Of a DNA stretch of 64,000 nt, positions 50,859-62,969 are shown piece after piece (the first letter of the stretch is position 1; every line of letters starts with the position of its first letter). Below the pieces are notes generated by a model. The model saw only the letters and a list, made by a program, of their open reading frames with translations. It searched no databases and had not been told where the DNA came from. Origin of the DNA: Blasia pusilla (lineage: Eukaryota; Marchantiophyta; Marchantiopsida; Blasiales); the NCBI GenBank assembly GCA_050084515.1, contig CM114273.1, positions 7,688,001 to 7,752,000 on the forward strand. The letters run 5' to 3'. The position numbers and the translations under genes are program-made.

Positions 50859-51640
50859 AAGCTCAGGATGAAGCTTATGTCATGTCTCAGGAACTGAATG
50901 AAACATTGGAGGTTAAAGTGCGAGAAACGCCTGCATGGAGACGGTATTTTAAGATTTATTATTTCTTCTACAGCGTATGGACTTCATTATCCACCAGCAA
51001 TAGCTCTTTCATCGATGCAGAGTGGCGGCGTACGAATGGCAGTTTCGGCCAAAGGGCAGTGAGAGACATTACATCGTCATCAGGCTTGAAGTACGCAGGT
51101 GGTCGAGAGCTGGACGCCATTGACAAGAATACGAAGGAGGTTGAAACTCGATCAACTTAGTGCACACATGTAGAAAACGATACTTAAAACACGCTCCTCG
51201 ACCTGAATTACTGCTGAGAATACGGCTTGTATCAAGAGCACACAGAGTCAATTCCCCGCCTCCTCTTCTTGGACGGAATACATCACACTAGATTTTCAAA
51301 TGCTGGCAGAGTTAGCGATCAAATTCCTGCCTTGAAGCATGCGCGCTTAGCGGTAACTCTAAAGGAACGTTTACGCACACAGCGGGACACGTCAGTAGGC
51401 GATTCAAAATCTAGATCTCTGTGTGTATTTATAGACCATCGGATTTCAATCCACGACGGGAAAATTATTTCAGTTCTCTGTTGCAGGAATCATTAGATGC
51501 CCAATCAAAGATCTGCATTTAAATCCGTCCGATTCTGGATCTGACGTTGTAAACTTTACATCAGTGTTTAGTCACGGTGTATAACGGTACTTGGAATCTT
51601 CCTGTTTGTAATCTTATGGGATTAGGGGACGGTTAGAAAG
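50859..51640 (-). promoter_or_regulatory. Upstream region of the ZMYND10-like gene
   Basis: This moderately GC-rich stretch lies before the start codon and ends at the switch to AT-rich spacer near 51.65 kb. An in-frame TGA twelve bases upstream of the ATG at 50,858 supports that start. Frames on both strands are open over 50.9-51.2 kb but show no motif. Promoter and 5' untranslated region are expected here; no specific element was identified. Confidence 0.4.
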
Positions 51641-51965
51641 ACATGGCCTCGCCAAAACGAAAATCATATTCCTAAGGATAGCAGTTATACTAGCGGTTAT
51701 ATAATACAGCGGTCACATTAATAGAAAAGATGATGCACCTTTTATTGTTAAATTATTTTTCATACTAAAAATATGTGAAATAAAAAATGTTTGAAAAGAT
51801 AGCATATAGTCCGTGAAAAGAAAAGATTAATGATATTGTACATAAATTTATTTTTATTTTTTGCTATCTGTAATATGTGAAATATTTTCTCGTTATTTAA
51901 TTGTCACGTGTCAAGCATAGAGGTGTTTGCAGGCACTCTTCCATAATACTACAAATATAGATGAC

Positions 51966-52335
51966 AATGTGAGGAGCATCTTGCATCAAATTGCAAAAAA
52001 TTGTAGTTGGTGGAAATGGCTCACAAATCCATTCGTGAAACTGAGAGTCATTAGGTGCATCATTGGTATGCAATAGATACATGAAGTGGAAAATGATGAG
52101 TTGCACTATAAAGTCTTTGGATGTAGTCTACCACGGTTGATGATGCACCATATTTTTGCTAGCTGATTTTTCACATGAATATTGCATATAAGGAGCATCT
52201 TCCATCAATTTGCAATAAATTATAGCTATGGAAATGACTCAAATATCCATTCATGATACTGAGAGTCATTAGGTGCATCATTACTATTCAATAAATACAT
52301 GTAGTGGAAAATTATGACTTGTACTATGAAGTCTC
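51966..52335. repeat. Direct duplication, two copies 219 bp apart
   Basis: A block starting (g/a)aggagcatctt(g/c)catcaa occurs at 51,971 and 52,190 and continues through gagagtcattaggtgcatca and ctat(a/g)aagtct in both copies, about 150 bases each at roughly 80% identity. It sits just beside the Helitron remnant to the right and is probably part of it. Confidence 0.8.
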
Positions 52336-52559
52336 TAAAGAGCAACAACATTAAATAATTGGATTTCGGCATGATTGGAACATCTTACCTATGTATCACA
52401 ATCGTTGTAATCAACATCAACATTTTGGTGAACAAAAGAGGTGCCAAGATGTTATTTATCTGATCTTGTGTGGGAGCTTGGAGCCTAATCTTTGTCAAGA
52501 AGCCCATGAATTTAGGGTTGCTACTATTTCTCATCACAATAGATAACTAGCATTTTCAT

Positions 52560-53580
52560 ATTATATGCCATAGAATAATGAACACAAAATAGGACGTAGT
52601 GAAGAAAATGGAAATTTTTTATGCCAACAAACAAGAGGCAATTGGCAGAGGTCATCAAGCAATATGACAAGCTTTCTTGAAAAGGGGATTTTTTTAATCC
52701 CATTTATGAAATAAGAATAATCACTAATTAGGTCTATATGGATGCACTTACATAGGTAAGTCCATTCATATGAAGAAATACTTGGAATTTCATACTCAAA
52801 TTTGAAAGCTATATTGGCTAGCAAATTATTGTAAAAAACTCACTTCATTAGTGCAAGGGATGATATTTTGTAAAGCGCACAAACATGTCTACCTTCTACA
52901 CTAGATTTCCAACACATTTTTGCTCAAATATTTTTGGAAGTTCCTTGTTCCAACTCTAATAATTTCATGCCTAGTACAAAATTGGATAAATCTCCAATTC
53001 ATAAGAAAATGAGGAAGATAACAATATCATTTTGTTGGGTAAATGCATAATGTTGTTGCATTCTTGTATAAGGTAGTCTTCCTATGGGATGGATTGGAAT
53101 CAATGTACTCAATAGTATGAGATCTCGATATAATTGGAATCTTCAAGGTTGTTAATATTACCTTAGTAGATAATATTGATCTACTCAATACAAGGCCAAA
53201 TATAAGAAGTAATATAATCTTATCTAACCCCTCAATGCGTAAACATTTTGCTGACTTTTTAGAAATTTTCAAGGTATCCTATGGGTTCACACTTGAAAGC
53301 TTACTTCAGCACGTTTAAAGACCATTGAACATTAGAACATATTGGAGGTTCATGTGTGCACCCCATAGTAATAATATAAATAGGTGATATATATGGTATA
53401 ATATTTTGAGGGTCTTTGCCAAGTGTATGATAATTCCATTTTAGAGTCTTTGGGTCTATGTTGGGTTGCATGTAAAAGTTTGCAACAGCAAGAAAACCCA
53501 TACGAGAATAGGATGCATGTTCCCTTGTATCCTTTATAATGCAAACATCGTGTCTGCATTTATATAGCTATTTCATTGTC
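52560..53580 (-). mobile_element. Decayed Helitron replicase-helicase, remnant D
   Basis: On the minus strand, 53,580-53,290 reads NIIPYISPIYIITMGCTHEP and ends in LNVLK, the degraded counterpart of the NVIPFHPVILLLWGAHMNIQ block of remnant A. From 53,272 to 53,027 follow DSNPSHRKTTLYKNATTLCI, and at 52,824-52,561 KLVILLDDLCQLPLVC, the Walker B region of a PIF1-type helicase with the usual GGDFRQLLPV changed. The order Rep then helicase is right for a minus-strand Helitron. Many stops show it is dead and older than the 22.9-29 kb copy. Confidence 0.65.
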
Positions 53581-53584
53581 AAGT

Positions 53585-56500
53585 AATGATTGAGCCTATT
53601 TATAACATTGGGATAACCAACTTAAGTAGGATCATACCATTGTACTTTAAGGATATAACAACAAGGTTCCCATGTCACTTATGGAACATATTCCTTGTCA
53701 CCCACAATACATATAATGTGAGGATATAGATTGCCTCAACCGTGGAATTAGGTAATTTTGTACGTGTCCGAGAATTTTGAATCTACCAAAAATACGACTT
53801 TGAAGCAATTCCCTCAATCTAGTATGAAATCAGACGACATATTCAACATGTGCATTCCTCAAAGCAAAATTGGGATTGAGCCTCTAAAAAACAACTCAAT
53901 ATCTACGATTTTGGACCACCTTATATCGAACACCATATTTTAAGTATAAGAAGAAAGTGGCCCGAGAAATGACCCTTTCCTCATTTTGATACCATTGTTT
54001 TTTAAGGTCTTTTAAATGTTGTCATTGCCAAGATAGACTCCTTGCTCTTTGGGCATTAACACTATATTCGGAGAGCTAAGAATAAATATTTTCATCAAAG
54101 AGATACAAGTGCTTTTGTCTTAATTGATCAAGCTCTCGATCCACAATACATGAATAGTTGGAAAGTGCCAATGCAAACGACTATTATAATTGGTGCATAA
54201 TAAGCACAAACACATATCTATTGTGAAAAATTGTCTAGTTTGACTTAAGATATAATAAAAAAAATGAGCACTTCACAATAAAGTATCCTCTAAGATATAG
54301 AAATAAAACTCGAAAGATTTCTTACTCGCTATATAGTTAGCTTGGTGTATGCTAATATGCCATTTCTGCCAATGAGAAAATCTTGTTTGCTTTGGGAATG
54401 TTCCCTAAAAGACACGTTCTTGTACGTTGTGGAAGACATCACACAAATGACTTCTCTTCGTTGGAACTGAATGGTGCACATCTTGTAGAACTTTCAAATT
54501 TACACTATATGGATCAAGTGCCATGCTATGAGTCAACCATCCCTTTTCTTGGGACGCTTTCAAGATAGGCTTGATACATAATGAAGACCAAACTACGAGG
54601 CGACATGTATGATTGGGCAGTTAAATTAGTGGTACATAGTGAAACTACAAAACATTAACCCACAACTTCACCATTAAAACACTCCTCACTTTCCTATAGA
54701 AAAAATATAGATTTGTAAGGGCAAGGTACTGAAGGTTTTAGCCAATAAGTGGGCAATCAAGAAGAAAACTAACTCAGAAAAAACCATTATGGAACCTATT
54801 ATACTTCATCTCGATATCTAAGTGTGAGTCAAAAAGTGAAAGTAATCATAGATAAAGTGGGTTGATAACTAATATATCTCAAATATATGCAAGTGTTACA
54901 GCATCATACATATTATGTATTGTCTGGCCACCATTATTTACACATTGTTTGCGCATACATGAAAAATTTCAAGGGAAAGGATGACAGAATGGATAATGTG
55001 ACCATTTCATATGGCATAAGATGGATAGATCCTTGTTGTTTTTATTCACAGTTTCAATTCGTTAGTATGGTAGGATAGTACTCCTCAGTCACCATAAGAT
55101 TTCCATGACCAAACTTAGGTATTTGCATAAAGTGCAAAATATAATATTATACCGATATACCATTTAGATATATACCAAGTTGTGTTCCAACATTTATAAA
55201 GGTTGATGTAAAGAAATAGTCCCTAAGTTTGATCAATAAGTTCCATGTGCACACGTATGTTAATTATAAGGCCTAAAATGTCATGCGCATACACACTAAA
55301 TATTGTGAATGAAAGGAGATTGATTATGAAATATATGAGTTTTAGTTGAAGTATCTAAATTGCACATCCACTTAGGGTTGTGCACTTATTTATATTAGTT
55401 GGTGCTTGTACCCTACACGGGTGAAGGAAGCCCTCCTCCCCTTTGCATCCTTTTCTATGTTAGTTAGATGAAACTAGGATATTAGAGGGGATATCTATCA
55501 CAACCATAGATCATCCAAAAAGGCAAGTGTCCAAATAGAAAGATCTTTGGTTGTTGAGATCCCTTTTTCTAATATTAAAATAGATTCAACCATAGTCAAG
55601 TGATTTCAAAATCAGTTAGACTTATATAGCAAACAAAAAAATACCTAGATCCAGGAGGAACAATTAATTAATATAAAAGGGGCCTTGTGAAAAAATAGAC
55701 AAGAATGAAACTACAACACGAATTCATGGCTATTATCATAGCAAGCTTCTAACAAGTGTTTTACAATATAATTTTATGCTAGAAAAAATATTTAAGCTGC
55801 AAACAAAGGTACCAACGGTGCAGTAGTTGGTGAGATTGTATTAAAATATAAATAGAGTAATGGTATTGTGTAATGCTAGAGATTTATTGAAAGAAATGGC
55901 CAATGCTTGAACTATGTTGACCTTGTGAGCATGGATGTCTCACAATCCCACTACTTGTGTCTGAGACTATTATTGTATGCTTATTATTGTTTCTCCTTTT
56001 CCCAATGGCATCGTGTAATGTGTTTGTTGTTGTACACATAAATATAACTACACAACATACATTGTTGTTACTGATTATAAGCACATAAACATAAGATATC
56101 ATAATCACTCATAGCATTTGGATACCAAGACGATCATATACCAAAATATCTCCAATAAATCAAAAGCAATCCAATCTCTCACAAAATCTCATAGAATTTA
56201 ATTATTATACACAATCATAGTTGTAGTAGAGATATAATACACTAAAGAACCACCTTAGTTTACAAATTATATTCAATATGTTTATGAGCTTATGTGTTCC
56301 CAATCCCTTTGCATGTAACCAATGCAAGGTATGCTTCACTATGAATGACAATGTTTCTATTGTTGCATGAAAGTGCTAAAGTCAAATATCTTTACATTTT
56401 CCGATTGTAGTCTTACATACACTTCTACACTATTCTATTGATAATGTGCAATGTAGACAAATATTTTGAGGGATGTCTCAAGTAACAAGTATCAAACTCT

Positions 56501-57640
56501 ATGTTTAGACAAATCTCTTGGTTCTCATATATGACAAAGAAGACAATACTTCTATGACAAGGAGATCCAACTTCATGGCATGAGTGACTCAATATATGTT
56601 AACGATTTTGAACCAATATTATTGTTTGAAGCGGCACTCAAGATATTAAGGCTGTGGGGGATCACCTTGTTGATCATGAAAATTGCAACGATATCTTGAG
56701 AATAGTTTTGTACCTTGTCAATAAAGATGAAGATTTGAACATCAAGAAAATTATATGCTTGTAGAAGCAAGTTAAGACAACATCTTCCAAAGTTTATCTT
56801 CTTCGCCAATATTGCATAGAGGGTTACAACACAAATTTAGAGCTAGACACTCATGTTTCATGATATGAAAAAAACTCTAAACACATTATAATCTTTGATG
56901 ATACAAATGTGCCTACCAATATTTCAACCCACACATTTACACATATTGTATAAGATGATCTATTTATTTAGGTGTTGGACAAACCGACTTTAATCGAGAG
57001 ATACGTCAATCCAAGATCTCTAAGTACATTTGGTGGTGTGACAAGCTAGAGTCCAAAGGAGATTAATGGCTAAAAAATGACTCCACTTTTCCATTGACCT
57101 ATCATAAAATTATGTAGCATTCCACAATCTAATGTCATTCCAAGGATATTCTCAAGTGATATTAGATAATCTCGAGGTATAGTATCTACCTTTCAATTGT
57201 CCATATGCTTCTCTATCTCCACTCTTGTTTTTCTCAAATGTAAGTTGAATTGATTCTCCATATCCAAACCTTGATATAAGTATCAATGGAAGTATTTTAG
57301 TAATCATGGTCACGTAGGATAGGCGATATTTCTAATAATTAGAGGTGGAATCGTTATTTTTCATTTTCAATTAGCGGTTGAATGATACTTAGATTTTGAA
57401 GCGCTGAATTTGATTCAAGCCACTTATACGTATATGATTGTCTTAAGTGTGCAACATCATAAGAAGAGTATGGTATGTAGTCACACAAATCCAAAAATTG
57501 AAGATATGCACCATATGTTGCTTGTAGAAAGAATGGCGATTTTGATAATGCTTGAGAAAGTATTGTGATGGCGGTTTAGTTCTAAGCCTTATGTCCACAA
57601 ATCATTGAATGCCATTGAGACCTATTAATGGCACCAATAA
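53585..57640. other. AT-rich spacer, no gene recognised
   Basis: Only short frames occur and none carries a motif I recognise. One degraded Helitron terminus lies at about 55.4 kb. The left end of the Ty3/gypsy pol fragment begins abruptly at about 57.65 kb. Confidence 0.4.
55394..55425 (-). repeat. Helitron-like 3' terminus, degraded
   Basis: The minus strand shows CACCCGTGTAGGGTACAAGC, then ACCAACTAA, with a short stem (ACCC/GGGT) and a terminal CTAA at 55,395-55,398. It resembles the 36.0 kb copy in ending with CTAA. The stem is weak, so this is a tentative member of the family. Confidence 0.4.
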
Positions 57641-57649
57641 TTTATGGAT

Positions 57650-60314
57650 ACCACATATTGTCTTAAAATTCTGTTTGTGGCGAAGAAGGTTGGGACGATT
57701 CGGATGTAAGGCAATTATTGCGCTCTTAACAAGGTGACTGCCAAGAACCACTATCCGCTCCCACTGATGGGTAGGACTATGGATAGGCTCGCCACAGGGA
57801 GGTTCTTCACAAAACTCGATCTCAGATCGGGCTACCATCAGATTCGTATTGTTGAAGGAGATGAGTTCAAGACAGCGATCACAACTCGTTATGGTCTTTA
57901 TGAGTATGTGGTGTTACCCTTTGGCTTAACCAACGCCCCCACCATGTTTTGCACACTCATGAACGACGTGTTTAGGGATTTGTTGAATGTATGCATGATT
58001 GTCTACTTGGATGATATCATAGTGTTCTCCCCAACCCGGGCGCAACACCTCTTGGATATCGAAGAGGTTATGAGAAGACTTCGGAAGGAGAAACTGTATG
58101 TCAAGAAGAGCAAGTGCTCTTTCGGATAGCATAATGTCATATTTTTAGAGTGTCTCATAGATCAGGACGACATTCACCCGAATCACACCAAGATTCGAAC
58201 GCTGATTGAGTGGCCCCAACCCCGAAACGTGCTTGAGTTGCGGTCGTTTCTAGGTTTAGCAACTTATTTTCGTGAACATGTGAAAATGTTTTATGGAATA
58301 GTGGGCCCACTCCACAAACTCACCAAGAAGAATGCGGCGTTCCGCTGGATGCCCGAATGGGACCGGGCATTTTTCCAATTGAAACAGGTCCTTAGCATTG
58401 AACCTATGTTGGCGCTACCTATGTTAAGTGAACCTTTCGAGATTCACACAAACGCGTCAAACTTGGAAATTGGCGAAGTGTTGATGCAAAAAGGCTGTCC
58501 CGTTGCCTATGAATCACACAAACTCAGCAAAGTAGAGGTTCGCTGGGCCGCCCTTGAGAAGGAGATGTATGCGGTTATCTATTGCTTGAAGCGATGGCAA
58601 CATTACTTATTGCCGAGCCAAGTCACTATTGTTACTGATAACATTGCCAACACCTACTTCCAAACCCAGCCGTGAATCACTCCGAAATAGGGACGTTGGC
58701 AGTTAGAACTCTCGTGGTTTCATGTAATATGGCGCTACAAGAAAGGCAAGGAACATGTTCCCGCCCACACCTTGAGCCGCAAAGTTAACCTGCTGGTGTC
58801 ACGGCCTGTGGAACAAGATCTACTCAATCGGATTCGTAGCGCCACCAAGGGAGATCAACAAGCCTCTGAGTGGCGGCTATTGGCGCTTGGGGACAGTAAG
58901 GCCAAAAAGTTAGAGTGTCGCGATAGGCTTTGCTTGTTTAAACAAGACCGAGTATATGTGCCGGCCGGCAAGCTTAGAACCCAAATTTTGGTAGAATGTC
59001 ATGATTGTGAGCTTGCCGCCCATGGAGGTAGAGAGCGGACGCTAGAGCACGTTAGAAGCAAATTCTGGTGGCCCACGCTGAGTTCAGATGTGAGCGATTT
59101 TGTATCTTCATGTGTTGCATGTCAACAATATAGATCAGATTATAGAAAACCAGCGGGATTACATCACCCGCTGCCCATTCCCGAAGGCATTTGGGAGTCA
59201 TTGAGCATGGATTTTGTGGTTTAACTCCCCGATGGTTGTGATACAATTTGGGTAGTGTGCGATCGGTTCAGCAAGCAAGCTCACTTTGTACCTTGCAAGG
59301 AAACCATAACTGCCGTAGGTACCGCTGAGTTATTACTGACGCATGTGTTTTGATTGCATGGGCTTCCAAGAGACATTGTGATTGACCGAGATGCGAGGTT
59401 CACCTCTGAATTTTAGACGCAACTGTTCACGCGCCTAGGAACTAATCTTAAGTTTAGCACCGCATATCATCCACAAACGGATGGCCAAACCGAACGCGCG
59501 AACCAGGTTCTGGAACAAGGCTTGCGCAATTATATTGTTGGCGATCAAACAGATTGGGTGAACCATATGACTTTGCTGGAATTCTCCTATAACTCCAGCC
59601 ATCACTTCGCCACAGGGTTAGTTCCATTTGAGGTGGTCTATCGAGGCCGCCACCTGCCGCTTACACCCTTAGCCTTGTCCATGTGGAATGAGGAAGAGCA
59701 ACCCAGGGCGCCAGCAAGGCCCAAAGTCGATGAGGTTTTGAATGTGAATGGATTTGTGTTCGATCTCGCCAAAGCTACCATGGCGCGCTCAGACGCGGTA
59801 CGCCAAACAAGCCAACCAGCATAGAAGAGATGTTGAGTATCAGGTTGGTGAAAAGGTTTGGTTGAAAACAAAGAATTTTCATTTCCCCGTGGGCCATGTG
59901 CAGAAGTTGGTACCCCGCTGGGCGGAACCTTACACTGTTTTGAGGCGAGTCGCCAAAGTGGTGTATGAGTTGCTGTTGCCTGCCACTATGAAAAGTTATC
60001 ATATAGTCTTCCATGTTTCCTTGTTAAAAGAGTTTGTGGATGATTTTGACCGGTTCTCCGCTCAGGAACAAAAGTGGCACCCTATTTTGAAGGCATTACG
60101 AGGATTGGAGGGTATGCGAGTGGAGGAGATACTCAAGGAGCGCGTGGTTGCGGATCGTGAAGGTCGGTTTCAGTGAGAGTTTCTATGCCGATGGGCCGCT
60201 CCGGTGGGATCAAAGGCTACTTGGGAACCGCTGAAGGTGCTCCCTTGGCATCAAATAAGTATTCCACTCAAACGCTGGTTGGAAACCAAGCATAAGCGGA
60301 CCAAAAGAGATTGA
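57650..60314 (+). pseudogene. Ty3/gypsy chromovirus pol, 5'-truncated and broken
   Basis: One frame runs through reverse transcriptase (LFVAKK, YCALNKVTAKNHYPLPL, KLDLRSGYHQIRI, catalytic VYLDDIIVFS), RNase H (YESHKLSKVEVRWAALEKEMYAV), the HHCC zinc finger of integrase (HDCELAAH, CVACQQY) and the integrase core ([30 protein letters not shown]). Near 59,790 the frame shifts by one base and continues to a chromodomain-like end (VEEILKERV, WEPLKVLPWHQI). Stops occur at about 57,709, 58,127, 58,674, 59,222, 59,351, 59,416 and 60,174. The usual Asp of the RNase H HTDAS motif is Asn. Protease and the first part of reverse transcriptase are missing on the left. The chromodomain places it among chromoviruses. 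Confidence 0.9.
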
Positions 60315-60675
60315 GTCCAAGAGCGCGGCAGACCAACGTTGTACGCTAACGAGGTTCGGATGGTGGTTGGTGGAGGCGGGTGGTGCGGGAAATCAGGGTG
60401 TTGATGACCAATGCAATGGGGCCGCCTGATCAGCTTGACCTCACATAGCTGTAGATATGCATGTATACGGGCTAGCCCGTTGCCCATTGATCACACGCCT
60501 ACATCTCGAAACTTAGGGACCCCGAAGAATTGCTTGGGTAGCCATGTCCTAGATGGGTGAAGGTTGGCTAGTTCAAATGATGATTCAACCCTAACGCTAG
60601 AAGGAGACAAGCGCCATTGTCGTGAGTAACTAGCCTCGGATGACCAAGACTCCTTATCAAAGGACCACCACGGAT

Positions 60676-60775
60676 CAGGAAGGTAGCCAGTCCTGAAGAT
60701 CCCGGATTAGGAAGGTAACCAGTCCCGATGATCTCCAAGGTCAAGAAGGTAACCAGTCTTGATGACTTGATTCCT
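60676..60775. repeat. 32-34 bp tandem repeat, three copies
   Basis: The unit aggaaggtaaccagtcctga plus about 13 bases occurs three times (starts at about 60,677, 60,709 and 60,743). It lies between the end of pol and the polypurine tract, in the 3' non-coding part of the retroelement. Confidence 0.75.
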
Positions 60776-60984
60776 GCATGAAGTCAAAGCTTGGTGGTGA
60801 AGGCCAAGGCCTTACTAACCTGCGCTTGTGAGCGTAGCAAGGAGGACGGAGTTGCTCCCTGATGGCGGGCAGGTTATGGGACGCCCCCCATCATGGACGC
60901 GGACTCGCTCACCAAACAATGTGGTGATTGCAGGTGGTGCAATGGTGGATCTTCAGATCTCGAGGTCGAGATCTTTTACTTGTT

Positions 60985-60992
60985 GGGGAGAG
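60985..60992 (+). other. Polypurine tract of the Ty3/gypsy element
   Basis: GGGGAGAG directly precedes TGTTGCGG, where the LTR is proposed to start. A G-rich purine tract touching the TG of the 3' LTR is where plus-strand DNA synthesis starts in LTR retroelements. Confidence 0.75.
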
Positions 60993-62059
60993 TGTTGCGG
61001 AGTATATTTTGAACCCGAGAACCCAAGCACGCCGCCACCACGTATCGCTGATTACCATTGTTTACTTGAATCAGGCTATGACAAGATCATTGGGAAAAAA
61101 GCCACACAGAGTCAGCCATGCACAAAGGTCTAGGTTGCATATGTACTAGTTGAGAGTATGCAGCTGCCAAAGAGAGTTGGCGCGGTGCTAATTGGGGCGG
61201 CCGCCAAAATTGCCGCCCAAGGTGTCGGCGCCCCAAACGTGTCGAGGTAGCCAGAACCGTGAAGGTAGAGGGAGAGAAGCCAAGGGCAGGTGCACCGCCG
61301 TGAGTACCAAGCGTACTCGGATCTAGATGCGAGTTCGAGTACGGGAGTACGTCCTAGTCGTGGGGCGTGAAGGAGTCAAACCGCCACGACACTCTCGGAA
61401 CCTTACAGGAGTTGAGTTTGGTATAATTGCAATACGGGGGTCAAAACGGGGGGCATTTTTGGAGTTCTTTCTTGCGTTGGAAAGCTAGGAAGCAGGCGCT
61501 TCCATTACGGGGTTGGAGGCAATGAGATCAAAATCATAGCGATCAGGGTTTATGCTGGAAGACGCAGGGGTGCTGTGAAATCGAAAGGAAGCGCGACCTG
61601 AAGGCTTGAAGCGGAGTCTCAGGAGGTGGAGTGTAGCGTGTGTTCGGGGCGAGTAGGTTTGAGCAAGCTTGGGCAAGATTCCTAGATGGATGTTTGTTGC
61701 TAGAGCAGTTGGGTATTAGCTTAGGGTCAATTTAATTAGAGTGTCTTGGTCTTTGAGATAGAATTGGAAGTTCCCTGGTTCAGCCTAGAAGGGAGTCACG
61801 CAGAAGCGCTGCCGAAATCAGGTTGGTGGCTGAGATCTGAGTGTGCTTCCATGGATTGCTCCTAATGCGGAGAAATGAGCCCTTGTGATCAGAAATCAGA
61901 GAGTGTGAGTGAGTAGAGCCAGAGCCAAACTCCGAGAGGTTTGGTGCCGCGCCTGGATTTTGAGTGATGAAGTGTTGCAACTTGTAGTTGTGCTTGTGGT
62001 GTTGCTTGGTGATTGCAGGTTTGCAGCTTGGGAAAAAAACAAATAAATTCTCGGTGTCA
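60993..62059 (+). mobile_element. Single long terminal repeat, about 1.07 kb
   Basis: It begins TGTTGCGG right after the polypurine tract and ends GGTGTCA three bases before the primer-binding site. It therefore has the correct borders of a 3' LTR on its left and of a 5' LTR on its right. No second copy lies in the window, so identity between LTRs could not be used as confirmation. Frames inside it (for example 144 codons minus at 61,780-62,214) cross the border and are not considered genes. Confidence 0.75.
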
Positions 62060-62061
62060 CT

Positions 62062-62073
62062 TGGTATCAGAGC
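62062..62073 (+). other. Primer-binding site matching initiator tRNA-Met
   Basis: TGGTATCAGAGC is the standard primer-binding site complementary to the 3' end of initiator methionine tRNA, used by plant chromoviruses and copia elements. It lies just inside the LTR end and upstream of gag, as required for the 5' end of an element. Confidence 0.9.
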
Positions 62074-62094
62074 ACCAGATCTGGGCTTGAGAAG

Positions 62095-62966
62095 GTGAAT
62101 GGTGCATACACGATTCCGTGGATCGAGATCAAAGATGGAACAGCTAGCGCAGCGGAAGCTCAAAGAGAAGCCCTCGAAATGAGACTCAGAGAACGTGAGG
62201 ATGAGCTTGAGCACCTACGCCAAGCCATGTTCGACAATGTGAGTGAGGCGGCAGCGCCGCCTGAAGAACTTGTTGTAGTTGCTGAACCAGCGGGCCGTGC
62301 AACTAAGGAGCTGCCCAATTCCCCTCCCCATTCAGTATCGGCGGCAGAGCGCCCTGGCGCTTAGGTTCAAGGTGAAAGACGCGGGCTGCGGTGCCAAAGC
62401 CGGCGGAACCGCCCGTCTACAATGGAGAGCGGGACCTGAGTTTATTTGAGTCGTGGGAATTGGCTATGTCGTTGTATTTACAATGTTTTGCTCAGGTTGG
62501 ATGGTCCACGTACACATGTTCCCGCTTAGGAGAAGTGGCTCGTCGCTGGTTGATGGAGGTGCAGCGCGAGCGTGAAGCCGCCGCACAGCCGCCCATTAGC
62601 ACCTGAGAGGAGGTGAAGCAATTGATCAGAGCGCGGCTAGTGCCCGCCAATGAATATGTGCTTACACGCAAGGCGTTGGAGTCTTTACGTCATACCGGCA
62701 GTAGTTGGGATTACATAGTTGAATTCAGTCACCTCGCGACTCTAGCGAGAATGACGAATGTGGAAGAGAGGCGCTATCGGTTCATCGCAGGATTACAACA
62801 CTTCTACGCCATTAAGGTGGAAGAGTGGGGGGATGAGTTGCCGCCGGAAGCCGTGTTTAAGAAGTTGGAGAATGTGGAATTCGCGCGGCGAGAGCACGCT
62901 GGTCCGGCGACAACTAGACCAGCAGCACGCGAGTTCAAACCGGCCGGACGTTGGAGAATTAGCTAA
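62095..62966 (+). pseudogene. Ty3/gypsy gag, frameshifted and truncated
   Basis: A first frame (62,095-62,364) starts MVNGAYTIP-like upstream of the listed ATG and contains a charged coiled-coil stretch (REREDELEHLRQAM). A frameshift near 62,370 leads to the Gag core (62,391-62,966), with PPVYNGERDLSLFESWELAM, then FIAGLQHFYAIKVEEW, interrupted by a stop at 62,604-62,606. The core corresponds to the retrotransposon Gag capsid-like domain. The zinc knuckle expected downstream is absent: recognisable sequence ends at about 62,966, so the element is cut there. Gag forms the virus-like particle of the retrotransposon. Confidence 0.75.
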
Positions 62967-62969
62967 TGT

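Noticed and set aside
60828-61149. Plus-strand frames of 73 and 101 codons near 61 kb
   Set aside because: They cross the polypurine tract and the proposed LTR start and have no motif, so they are chance frames in retroelement non-coding sequence.
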